Positions 1 through 7,194 of a stretch of 64,000 nucleotides of DNA are shown piece after piece (positions within the stretch are counted from its first letter, which is position 1; every line of letters starts with the position of its first letter). The stretch comes from Lysinibacillus irui (GTDB lineage Bacteria; Bacillota; Bacilli; Bacillales_A; Planococcaceae). The stretch spans positions 2,597,501 to 2,661,500 of the forward strand of contig NZ_CP113527.1 of NCBI RefSeq assembly GCF_028877475.1, given 5' to 3'. The notes beneath the pieces were generated by a model that was not told where the DNA came from, searched no databases, and saw nothing but the letters and a program-made list of their open reading frames with translations. Both the position numbers and the translations under genes were made by a program.

Positions 1-589
1 GTATTACTAATTCAAATTGTGCACCTTGATAATTAATCGGCTCGTTAAATGTTACTTGAAAATTTTCCTCAATGACCGTCGTTTCTTCTCCATGATACCA
101 GCCATATCCCAGACCTACGGGTATTATTTCACCATTCAGTTTGAGATGTATGTTCTTGATGTCGAGCTGTTGAATATCGAATGGGGCGGTTAATGTATAA
201 GGGAGGATCATCCCTGTTTCATCCGCAATAACACCTTGAAGTGTAAACGTTAATTCATTTTTACTTTGTGACACGCCAAGCTCCTCGTAATATTGATTAT
301 TTACAATATCTTGGACACCTTTATCATCGTTGATCATATGGACAATTGGTGCAAAAATAGGTATTTTTGCCAAACTATTTGCAAGTGCAGGAGATACACG
401 AATAGATGTTACTAGCACTACTATCAATATCGTTACAATAGCAAGGCTTTGCCAAATTCGTTGACGTATTCGTTTTTCAGAATGGTAGCGATTCATACTT
501 TTCAAGCGTGCGTTGACCAATTGCTCTTGTGGTACTTTTATTTGTGTTAATTCCTGGGCGAATTTATCATAATCAAACCTGTCCCTCAT
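1..589 (-). CDS. DUF4179-type anti-sigma factor, partial (3' end outside window)
   Basis: Open from an ATG at 589 to the window edge, about 196 codons visible. A cytoplasmic N-terminal stretch of about 46 residues (MRDRFDYDKFAQELTQIKVP...) is followed by one membrane segment (about residues 47-64, SLAIVTILIVVLVTS) and an extracytoplasmic region (ALANSLAKIPIFAPIVHMI...), the layout of DUF4179 anti-sigma factors. The ATG abuts the stop codon of the sigma-factor gene at 590-592, with GGGGGAG just upstream inside that gene, so the two are translationally coupled. The role, holding the cognate ECF sigma factor inactive at the membrane until a signal arrives, is inferred from family and position. 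The signal is unknown. Confidence 0.75.
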   Translation of the reverse strand, partial: MRDRFDYDKFAQELTQIKVPQEQLVNARLKSMNRYHSEKRIRQRIWQSLAIVTILIVVLVTSIRVSPALANSLAKIPIFAPIVHMINDDKGVQDIVNNQYYEELGVSQSKNELTFTLQGVIADETGMILPYTLTAPFDIQQLDIKNIHLKLNGEIIPVGLGYGWYHGEETTVIEENFQVTFNEPINYQGAQFELVI

Positions 590-1108
590 TTAATGCTCCC
601 CCTTTTCCATAAAGTAGTGTTTTAGCTTGCTTAGTGCTGTATGCAATCTAGATTTAACCGTACCCTCGGGGATATTATGTAGTGCAGCAATCTCCTTGTT
701 TTGTAAGTCATGAAAATATTTAAGAAAAATGAGCTCCTGCTGTGCTTTTGGTAATTTTGCAATAATTTCTGTCATTTCAAAGCGTTGATGATCCTGTGAA
801 TGATCACCCATTTCTACATTCTCCTGTAAATCTACACGTAATCTTTTTTCTCGCATATCATAGCAAATATTGAGTAAAATTCGGACAAGCCATGTACCAA
901 AATAAGCTACCTCTTTTAAAGTATGTATTTTTTTTAAGCTTCGATAGGTTGTTTCCTGAACGGCTTCTACAGCATCATGTTCATTTCTTAAATAGGCAAA
1001 GGCAATACGATACAATGTCTGTTCATGGTTTTGAATAAGGCAAAGAAATGCCTGTTCATCACCAGCGATGGCACGCTTTACTAATGCTTGTTCATCCAAC
1101 TTCCTCAC
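590..1108 (-). CDS. ECF-type sigma-70 family RNA polymerase sigma factor
   Basis: 172 residues. Region 2 (about residues 25-90, YRIAFAYLRNEHDAVEAVQE then FGTWLVRILLNICYD) and region 4 (about 120-165, LPKAQQELIFLKYFHDLQNK then PEGTVKSRLHTALSKLK) are clear; there is no region 1 or 3, as in ECF sigma factors. The longest frame starts at a GTG (1108), but the GAGGGGA ribosome site touches that codon; a TTG three codons in (1099) is better spaced and may be the real start. The anti-sigma gene follows without a gap. Auto-regulation is usual for such pairs, but I see only a weak ECF-like promoter near 1120-1160. It is separated from the upstream alcohol dehydrogenase gene by a terminator. Confidence 0.88.
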   Translation of the reverse strand: MRKLDEQALVKRAIAGDEQAFLCLIQNHEQTLYRIAFAYLRNEHDAVEAVQETTYRSLKKIHTLKEVAYFGTWLVRILLNICYDMREKRLRVDLQENVEMGDHSQDHQRFEMTEIIAKLPKAQQELIFLKYFHDLQNKEIAALHNIPEGTVKSRLHTALSKLKHYFMEKGEH

Positions 1109-1180
1109 TCCCCTCTAATGATTAGACTGTTGAGCGTGCTATTTCGTTCAGGTTTTTCCAAGTATTTATATCATAAAGCA

Positions 1181-1215
1181 TAAAAAAGAGAAACGCTGAA
1201 AAATCAACGTTTCTC
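1181..1215 (-). terminator. Rho-independent terminator of the lactonase/dehydrogenase operon
   Basis: Stem GAGAAACG (1188-1195) pairs with CGTTTCTC (1208-1215). Read on the minus strand the hairpin is followed by a run of six T (1187-1182). It lies 8 bp after the Fe-alcohol dehydrogenase stop and insulates the sigma-factor gene. Confidence 0.8.
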
Positions 1216-1222
1216 ATGTTCT

Positions 1223-2395
1223 CTATGGTTCACGGACTTCGCCATCAAAGGCAGCTAGGTAAATTTGATAAATATCATCTCGCTCTAATGGCATAGGACT
1301 GCGTGCTAAAATACGTGTTTGTTTGGTTGCATCCTCTGTTAACTGTTCGAGTGCTGAAGCAGGTATACCGAATCCTTGTAAAGTGGAAGGAATTTGAACA
1401 TCTTTAATTAGTTGTTGTAATGCTTCTACACATTTATAGGAAGCCTCTTGCTGTGATAAGTAGATAGAAGATACCCCCATCGCATCGACGATATCTTTCA
1501 TACGTTTCTCACAACTTTGTCGGATATAGCCCATAACATATGGTAACAGCACTGCATTGGAGTCACCATGAGCAATATGGAATTGACCTCCAAGCGGATA
1601 GGCTAAAGCGTGAACACCGGCTACACCGGCATTGAAAAAGGCTAAGCCTGCTAAATAACTGCCATAACTCATATCGGTACGCGCTTGCTTGTCTTGCCCA
1701 TTATGGACAGCTGTTCGTATTGACTGACTAATTAATCGGATAGCTTGTAGTGCAAGTGCGTCTGTTACTGCATTCGCATTTACTGATACGTAGGCTTCTA
1801 TCGCATGAGTTAACGCATCTACACCAGTCGCAGCCGTCACCTTCGCTGGTAAGGAAATCGTTAAGGCAGGATCTACAATCGCTACATCTGCTAGTAAATA
1901 ATCGTGTGTCACGACATCCTTGGTTGTGTCGAGTGACAGCACAGAGATATTAGTTACCTCCGAGCCTGTCCCAGAAGTAGTTGGAATTAAGATTTTAGGT
2001 AATCCTTTATTGTCTACTGTTTTTGTTCCAGTTAAATTTAAATAATCTGCCACTTTTCCATCATGTGTTGCTAATACAGCGGCAAGCTTTGCTAAATCTA
2101 GTGCGCTGCCCCCACCTACACCAATCACTAAATCAAATGGATGCTTTCTCGTAAAATCAACCAGTTTTTCTCCAATTGCGAGCGGAGGCTCTGGTGCAAT
2201 ATCGGTATAAATGGTTGTCTTGTAGCCTTCTTCAATTAAAGGCTTTTCAACATAATCTGTTAAACCTATTTCTTTTAATAATGGATCTGTCACGATTAAA
2301 ATATTGTAAGCGTTAAATTTCTTTACCTCTAGCAGAAGCTGACTCAAACAGCCCCAGCCAGTATAACTAGCAGGTGTAAAGGTTAATTTATGCAT
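1223..2395 (-). CDS. Iron-containing alcohol dehydrogenase (possible 4-hydroxybutyrate dehydrogenase)
   Basis: 390 residues, usual length for group III Fe-alcohol dehydrogenases. It shows the NAD-binding GVGGGSALDLAK (about 92-103), PTTSGTGSEVT (about 139-149) and the metal-binding stretch D-ALTHAIEAY followed by HALAYPLGGQFHIAHG with its conserved histidines. It oxidises or reduces a short-chain alcohol with NAD(P). It is last in an operon aldehyde dehydrogenase-lactonase-this gene, 17 bp after the lactonase stop. The same three enzyme classes form the Agrobacterium blc/att pathway, where this family (BlcB/AttL) turns 4-hydroxybutyrate into succinate semialdehyde. That substrate is an inference from context; 1,3-propanediol- or butanol-type activity cannot be excluded from sequence. 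Confidence 0.88.
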   Translation of the reverse strand: MHKLTFTPASYTGWGCLSQLLLEVKKFNAYNILIVTDPLLKEIGLTDYVEKPLIEEGYKTTIYTDIAPEPPLAIGEKLVDFTRKHPFDLVIGVGGGSALDLAKLAAVLATHDGKVADYLNLTGTKTVDNKGLPKILIPTTSGTGSEVTNISVLSLDTTKDVVTHDYLLADVAIVDPALTISLPAKVTAATGVDALTHAIEAYVSVNANAVTDALALQAIRLISQSIRTAVHNGQDKQARTDMSYGSYLAGLAFFNAGVAGVHALAYPLGGQFHIAHGDSNAVLLPYVMGYIRQSCEKRMKDIVDAMGVSSIYLSQQEASYKCVEALQQLIKDVQIPSTLQGFGIPASALEQLTEDATKQTRILARSPMPLERDDIYQIYLAAFDGEVREP

Positions 2396-2412
2396 GGCTT
2401 CTCTACTCCTAT

Positions 2413-3258
2413 CTACTCGTAATAGCCTTCCGTCGATTTTCTAAACGATTTGAATTGAACAGGGTCATGTCCAAACCATACTTGTGAATTTGTTTCATGT
2501 GCTAATCTTCGAATCCGTTCAACCGTTGCATTATAGCCTACAGAATCATAGATAATGCCTGGTGGCTTGACAGGAGGACCAAAGCTTTCAGCTGTGTATA
2601 TGGCATCTGAAGCTAAAATGATGCCACCTGTGTCAGGCATTTGAATATGCAACCCTAGCATGCCCCAAGCATGACCACTACCAAAATTCAATACTTGTAT
2701 ACCTTCTGCTAGTTTCACATGATCCTCGCCACGTTTAATGAGACGCCATTGTAGATTATTTTTAATCCACATATCAATGTCACCCCATACATAGGCACCG
2801 TCTTTTACATTTCTGGCATATGTTTGTAATGTGCCATTAAACTCGTCCTCCTGCACTATAATCGTCGCATTTGTAAACAGTTCTAAGCAACCTGCATGGT
2901 CGAGATGCAAATGAGAAGCTACGACATATTTGATATCCTCTGGGCGAACATTTAATTCTTCTAATCGGTGATGTAAATAGCATTCTTCTGGCATATTGAT
3001 AGGAAATGCTTTTTGCGTAAATTCACCCCAACGTCCTTCTGGTCCCATCGAGTTTGGATTACACGCAGTATCAAATAAAATTTTGCCTTCTGGATGATCA
3101 ATTAGAACAGTATAAACTGGGAATTCCACAAATTCATTTGGCTGATTTGGATGGTCGATCGTTGCAGGATTATGCATCGCAATCATATAGTTTTTATCCA
3201 TTCGCATCGTACCATTGTCCATCACATACAATTTTGGGTGTTGTTTAATCATTTTCAT
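2413..3258 (-). CDS. Metallo-beta-lactamase fold lactonase, AttM/AiiA type
   Basis: 281 residues. The two-zinc signature HLHLDH (about 116-121) is followed by GHAWG, SDAIY and GHDP, which supply the remaining histidine and aspartate ligands. The tyrosine in SDAIY sits where AiiA/AttM enzymes have their substrate-contacting tyrosine. The family hydrolyses lactone rings: N-acyl homoserine lactones and, for AttM/BlcC, gamma-butyrolactone. Its position between an aldehyde dehydrogenase gene (20 bp upstream) and an Fe-alcohol dehydrogenase gene favours a gamma-butyrolactone role, with quorum-quenching as a possible side activity. ATG start with GGAGATGGG upstream. There is no signal peptide, so it is cytoplasmic. 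Confidence 0.87.
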   Translation of the reverse strand: MKMIKQHPKLYVMDNGTMRMDKNYMIAMHNPATIDHPNQPNEFVEFPVYTVLIDHPEGKILFDTACNPNSMGPEGRWGEFTQKAFPINMPEECYLHHRLEELNVRPEDIKYVVASHLHLDHAGCLELFTNATIIVQEDEFNGTLQTYARNVKDGAYVWGDIDMWIKNNLQWRLIKRGEDHVKLAEGIQVLNFGSGHAWGMLGLHIQMPDTGGIILASDAIYTAESFGPPVKPPGIIYDSVGYNATVERIRRLAHETNSQVWFGHDPVQFKSFRKSTEGYYE

Positions 3259-3278
3259 TTTCCCATCTCCATTCGTGA

Positions 3279-4700
3279 TTATTGGTTATTCCATATTACT
3301 AGCTTCATTTCCGTCATTTCTTCTAATGCATATTTAATACCCTCACGACCAGTGCCACTTTCCTTTACACCACCATATGGCATATGATCGACTCGATAGG
3401 TAGGTACATCATTAATCAGGACCCCACCTACCTGCAATGCTTTCGTAGCTTGAAAAGCTGTCTGAATAGAAGGTGTGAAGATACCCGCCTGTAGACCATA
3501 GTGAGAGTCATTGATAGCCGCTATCGCCTCTTCAATAGTCGATACTGTATTGACAGTAACGACAGGTGCAAAAATTTCTTCACAAGACACACGACTCTGT
3601 GGTTGAACATTATATAGAACCGTAGGCAATAAAATATGATTGTCAATGCGGCCTCCAGTAATCACTTGTGCTCCTTCAGCAACCGCTTCTTCAATCCATT
3701 GATACGCTCGCTGTTGTTCAGCTTGTGATATCATCATTGCTAGATCTGTCTGGCTATCCATTGGATCACCAATAGTCAGCTGCTCGATTTTGGCGTTCAG
3801 CAGCGTTAAAAATTCCTCAATCATACTCTCCATAACATAGATTCGCTGTAGAGAAATACAGACTTGACCTTGGTTGGAAAATGCCCCCATTACAATACGA
3901 TCCATAATACGCTCGAGCTGTACCCCTTCATCAATAATTACGCCTGCATTGGAGCCTAATTCTAAAGTTACTTTCTTCAAACCTGCTCGATTGCGTAGAG
4001 AAATCCCTACTGCTGGGCTTCCTGTAAACGTAATCATTTTAACGTTTGGATGTGCTAAAAACACGTCGCCTACTAATTTTCCTTGACCTGTTACGAGATT
4101 AAAGGCACCTGCTGGTAAATTAGTTTGGGCCAATAACCTAGCTAGAAAATGAGCAGACAGTGCTGTTTGTGTGGCAGGTTTTAGAACGATTGTATTGCCT
4201 GCTGCTAATGCCGGGCCTACTTTATGGGCCACTAGGTTTTGGGGAAAGTTAAAGGGGGTAATCGCTGCCACGACACCTATTGGTTCACGAATTGTATAAG
4301 CAAAACGCCCCTCTCCATTTTTCGATGCATCCATAGGAATCATTTCACCAGTTAGACGCTTCGCTTCTTCAGCGGCAAATTTATACGTTTCAATTGTGCG
4401 ATCAATTTCAGCGTAGGCATACTTTAACGGCTTTGCTGATTCCATAGCAATAATACTCGCCGCTTCCTCTCGATTTTCTGCAAAAAGGGTGGATAAATGC
4501 TCTAATATCTCTGCTCGTTGAAAAGCCGTTAATGCAGCCATTTGAGGAGCTGCGGCCTGTGCACTTTCAATGGCCTCCTTTACATCTTGCTCTGTGGCCA
4601 TCGCAATTTGTGCCAATACCTCTTGTGAATAAGGGGCTAGGACCTCCACCCATTCAGCAGTCATCTTCCATTCTCCGTTGATCCATAAGCCCTTTTTCAA
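3279..4700 (-). CDS. NAD(P)-dependent aldehyde dehydrogenase (possible succinate-semialdehyde dehydrogenase)
   Basis: 473 residues, typical ALDH length. The cofactor-binding region TPFNFPQNLVAHKVGPALAA, FTGSPAVG, the catalytic glutamate in VTLELGSN and the catalytic cysteine in GQVCISLQR are present, with the C-terminal PYGGVKESGTGREG. The start is TTG at 4700 with AAGGAG nine bases upstream. It is first in the operon, followed by lactonase and Fe-alcohol dehydrogenase. In a blc-like scheme it would oxidise succinate semialdehyde to succinate; the substrate is inferred from neighbours only. The 92 bp before it carry a twin palindromic operator and, further upstream, a LacI-family gene. Confidence 0.88.
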   Translation of the reverse strand: MKKGLWINGEWKMTAEWVEVLAPYSQEVLAQIAMATEQDVKEAIESAQAAAPQMAALTAFQRAEILEHLSTLFAENREEAASIIAMESAKPLKYAYAEIDRTIETYKFAAEEAKRLTGEMIPMDASKNGEGRFAYTIREPIGVVAAITPFNFPQNLVAHKVGPALAAGNTIVLKPATQTALSAHFLARLLAQTNLPAGAFNLVTGQGKLVGDVFLAHPNVKMITFTGSPAVGISLRNRAGLKKVTLELGSNAGVIIDEGVQLERIMDRIVMGAFSNQGQVCISLQRIYVMESMIEEFLTLLNAKIEQLTIGDPMDSQTDLAMMISQAEQQRAYQWIEEAVAEGAQVITGGRIDNHILLPTVLYNVQPQSRVSCEEIFAPVVTVNTVSTIEEAIAAINDSHYGLQAGIFTPSIQTAFQATKALQVGGVLINDVPTYRVDHMPYGGVKESGTGREGIKYALEEMTEMKLVIWNNQ

Positions 4701-4720
4701 CTTGATTCACTCCTTTCTTT

Positions 4721-4768
4721 ATGGTTACGTATTCATTTCAGAAAATAAAGAAATGAATACGTAACCAT
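4721..4768. promoter_or_regulatory. Twin LacI-type operator forming a 19 bp perfect inverted repeat
   Basis: Two 19 bp arms (4721-4739 and 4750-4768) are exact reverse complements separated by 10 bp. Each arm contains a palindrome of the form ATG-NN-TACGTA-NN-CAT (4721-4736 and 4753-4768), matching the TG...CG...CA style of LacI-family operators. The two centres are 32 bp apart, about three helical turns. The element lies between the LacI-family gene and the operon start and has no T-run after it on the minus strand, so it is more likely an operator pair than a terminator. A -35-like TTTACA lies just upstream (4774-4779); I see no good -10. Confidence 0.75.
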
Positions 4769-4792
4769 TATGGTGTAAAAAACAAACTGATA

Positions 4793-5803
4793 TTACATCA
4801 GTTCATTTTTACACGTTGTATTTCTTGGAAAAAGTTTAACAGACTCTGTTTGTCTAATGCAAGAACTTTTTTTCTCCATAACCTCAAATAATTTTTCAAT
4901 CGCTATAAAACCTAAGTTCTCTTCTGACGTTAAACCTACTGTCGTCAAGGCAATGGAGTGGTGTTTACTAAGCTCAACATTGTCAATGCCCATGACATTG
5001 AAATCGCTTGGAACCTTGAACCCTCTCTCTAAACATAGATTCAATATTTCAATGGCGATAGCATCTGTAGCCGCACATATAGCTGTAGGTCTTCTATCCA
5101 ACTTTAATAGTTCCTCAAAGGCGCGTTCAATTTCATTTTTATTGGTGTTTGTAAAAAATGTAGGCACAGTTTTGTCATCTATTCCATGTTGCTTTAAAGC
5201 CTGGACAAATCCTTGATAGCGACCATAGAAGGTGCTCATTTGATGTGGACCACCTATCCAGCATAGCGATTGATGCCCTAAAGATAAGAGATGATTTGCC
5301 GCAAGATAGCCAGCATGCACATTATCAATTTCTACAAAATGTCTATTTTCTTGATGCTTACGATTAAACATAATAAAGGGAATTCCGCGTTTTTCTAGTT
5401 TAAAAAATAGCTCATCCTGATATAGCATAGAAGATAAAATAATGGCATCCGCCTTCGTTTCTAAAACGGCATTATAGATCGAGTTTAAATTGTCCTCTGT
5501 CCCAAAATAGACATTGACTTTATAGCCTCGAGCATTGACATAATTAACGATCGCTGTTGTTGTATCAACAAAAAAAGGATTATGTAATGGTCCTGAAATT
5601 AGTGTAATAATGCCTGTTTTTTGCTGAACAAGCGATCTTGCTATATCATTCGGTATATAGTTTAGTTCCTCAATCGCCTTCATTACTTTTTCAATTGTTT
5701 TTGGCTTTACTAGCTCTGGCGTATTCAACACCCTCGATACAGTTGTTTGTGAAACACCAGCGTACTTTGCCACATCTTTTGAAGATACCAAAAAACCACC
5801 CAT
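4793..5803 (-). CDS. LacI-family transcriptional regulator
   Basis: 336 residues. An N-terminal helix-turn-helix (SSKDVAKYAGVSQTTVSRVL) and hinge (YIPNDIARSL) precede a periplasmic-binding-protein-like effector domain (about 65-330, with DAIILSS, LLSLGHQSLCWIGG, PTAICAATDAIA and FNVMGIDNVELS). It should be a dimeric repressor responding to a small ligand. It stops 92 bp before the aldehyde dehydrogenase start, and the twin palindrome in that gap is its likely target. The ATG at 5803 lacks a good ribosome site; a TTG four codons in has GGGTGG upstream and may be used instead. The ligand is unknown; a blc intermediate such as 4-hydroxybutyrate or succinate semialdehyde is a guess. Confidence 0.88.
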   Translation of the reverse strand: MGGFLVSSKDVAKYAGVSQTTVSRVLNTPELVKPKTIEKVMKAIEELNYIPNDIARSLVQQKTGIITLISGPLHNPFFVDTTTAIVNYVNARGYKVNVYFGTEDNLNSIYNAVLETKADAIILSSMLYQDELFFKLEKRGIPFIMFNRKHQENRHFVEIDNVHAGYLAANHLLSLGHQSLCWIGGPHQMSTFYGRYQGFVQALKQHGIDDKTVPTFFTNTNKNEIERAFEELLKLDRRPTAICAATDAIAIEILNLCLERGFKVPSDFNVMGIDNVELSKHHSIALTTVGLTSEENLGFIAIEKLFEVMEKKSSCIRQTESVKLFPRNTTCKNELM

Positions 5804-5822
5804 TTCATTAATGTAAAGCTAT

Positions 5823-5828
5823 ATTATA
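5823..5828 (-). promoter_or_regulatory. -10 box upstream of the LacI-family gene
   Basis: A perfect TATAAT on the minus strand about 20 bp before the ATG at 5803. No convincing -35 was found 16-18 bp upstream, so only the -10 is claimed. Confidence 0.4.
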
Positions 5829-5857
5829 CCATTTATAGCCTATTGAGAATAGAATGG

Positions 5858-7090
5858 CTAATCATCCACTTTGCCCTTTCTCTCATACGGTTTTGCTGCC
5901 TCACTCGCTTTAAAATTATAGACAGGTTTAATGACTTTGACAATATCTACAGTTTCTCCTATGGCCGATATTATTTCTGACATTGGCTTATAAGCCATCG
6001 GTGCCTCATCCAATGTTTCCTCATTGACGGATGTTGTCCAAATGCCCTGCATCGTGTCTTTAAAATCGTTCATATTCAATGCTTTTTTAGCAGCTCGTCG
6101 TGAGAACATACGCCCTGCTCCATGTGGCGCTGAATAATTCCATTCTGCATTGCCTTTTCCAATACAAATAAGTGATCCATCGCGCATGTTCATCGGAATA
6201 ACTAGCTTTTCTCCTTTATTGGCTCGAACAGCCCCTTTGCGAAGTGTCATTGTTTCAGTATCAATATAGTTATGAATCGTATCAAATGTATCCGTGAAAT
6301 GCCACCCCATCTGTTTAGCGATTATTTCGGCAATAGTCCAACGATTCATACGTGCAAATTGTTGAGCAATCTTCATATCATGAATATAGTCATGGAAATA
6401 GTCACCCTCTAAATAGGCTAACTCTTTCGGCACAGCAGGATTTTGTTCTTTATAGGCGAGGATCATTGGTTGTATATCTTTTTCTCGCCCTAGTCGTTTA
6501 AGCTCTGCTATTTTTTCCGTCAAATCTTGTCGACGTAAATTTTCATATGCTCTTTTTTGATGCCAATTAGCTACTTTTGCTCCTACATAGCGTGAGCCTG
6601 TATGAATTAGTAAATAGTGCTGCTCTTCTTCATCCTTGGCAAGTTCGATAAAATGATTGCCACCACCAAGAGTACCTAATGACAGATTGGTATACTCATC
6701 TTTCAAACCGCTTGCTCGAAATTGTTTACCTTCAAATTCTAAAAATTGACGGGCAGGCGATACTTCCTTATGTATCTCCTGTCCACTTGGTACATGTGTA
6801 CGGATGATAGAATCTAGCTTAGCAAAATCGACAGTCGAAACATCTAATTGTGCTACAAATACACCACATCCTACATCAATTCCAACAAGGTTTGGAACAA
6901 CACGATTCTGCAATTGAATAGTCGTGCCAATGACACAGCCTTTGCCCGCATGATAATCTGGCATAATACGTACTTTCGTACCAGCCATAAACGCCTGATC
7001 TGTCAATTCTTGAATTTGGTCGATTGCTGTTTGGAGCGCTGTTTGAGCAAATATTTTTGCATCCGTAAAGCGGCCATTAATTTCAATCAA
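5858..7090 (-). CDS. RtcB-family RNA ligase
   Basis: 410 residues from the chosen start. Family marks are MPDYHAGKGCVIGTT, the metal-binding GIDVGCGV, LGGGNHFIEL, HTGSRYVG and PHGAGRMFSR, whose histidine is guanylylated in RtcB enzymes. RtcB joins 2',3'-cyclic phosphate (or 3'-phosphate) to 5'-OH RNA ends with GTP and Mn, in RNA repair or tRNA ligation. I chose the TTG at 7090 because AAGGAGGGG sits six bases upstream; the frame stays open to a TTG at 7144 that has no ribosome site and lies beside the preceding gene's terminator. No archease or RtcR-like regulator is adjacent, so its RNA target cannot be read from context. Confidence 0.85.
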   Translation of the reverse strand: MIEINGRFTDAKIFAQTALQTAIDQIQELTDQAFMAGTKVRIMPDYHAGKGCVIGTTIQLQNRVVPNLVGIDVGCGVFVAQLDVSTVDFAKLDSIIRTHVPSGQEIHKEVSPARQFLEFEGKQFRASGLKDEYTNLSLGTLGGGNHFIELAKDEEEQHYLLIHTGSRYVGAKVANWHQKRAYENLRRQDLTEKIAELKRLGREKDIQPMILAYKEQNPAVPKELAYLEGDYFHDYIHDMKIAQQFARMNRWTIAEIIAKQMGWHFTDTFDTIHNYIDTETMTLRKGAVRANKGEKLVIPMNMRDGSLICIGKGNAEWNYSAPHGAGRMFSRRAAKKALNMNDFKDTMQGIWTTSVNEETLDEAPMAYKPMSEIISAIGETVDIVKVIKPVYNFKASEAAKPYERKGKVDD

Positions 7091-7146
7091 GTAAATCCCC
7101 TCCTTACTATTTATACGTAAAAATGGAATGATATGTTTCATCAAAC

Positions 7147-7186
7147 ATAAAAACGTTCTAAAAGGTCTGCCCTCTTAGAACGTTTT
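7147..7186 (-). terminator. Probable terminator after the dynamin-like gene
   Basis: An 11 bp perfect stem (7150-7160 with 7176-7186) lies 8 bp after the dynamin-like stop codon. The T-tract after it on the minus strand is short and interrupted, so termination may be leaky into rtcB. Confidence 0.6.
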
Positions 7187-7194
7187 GTTCTAGC

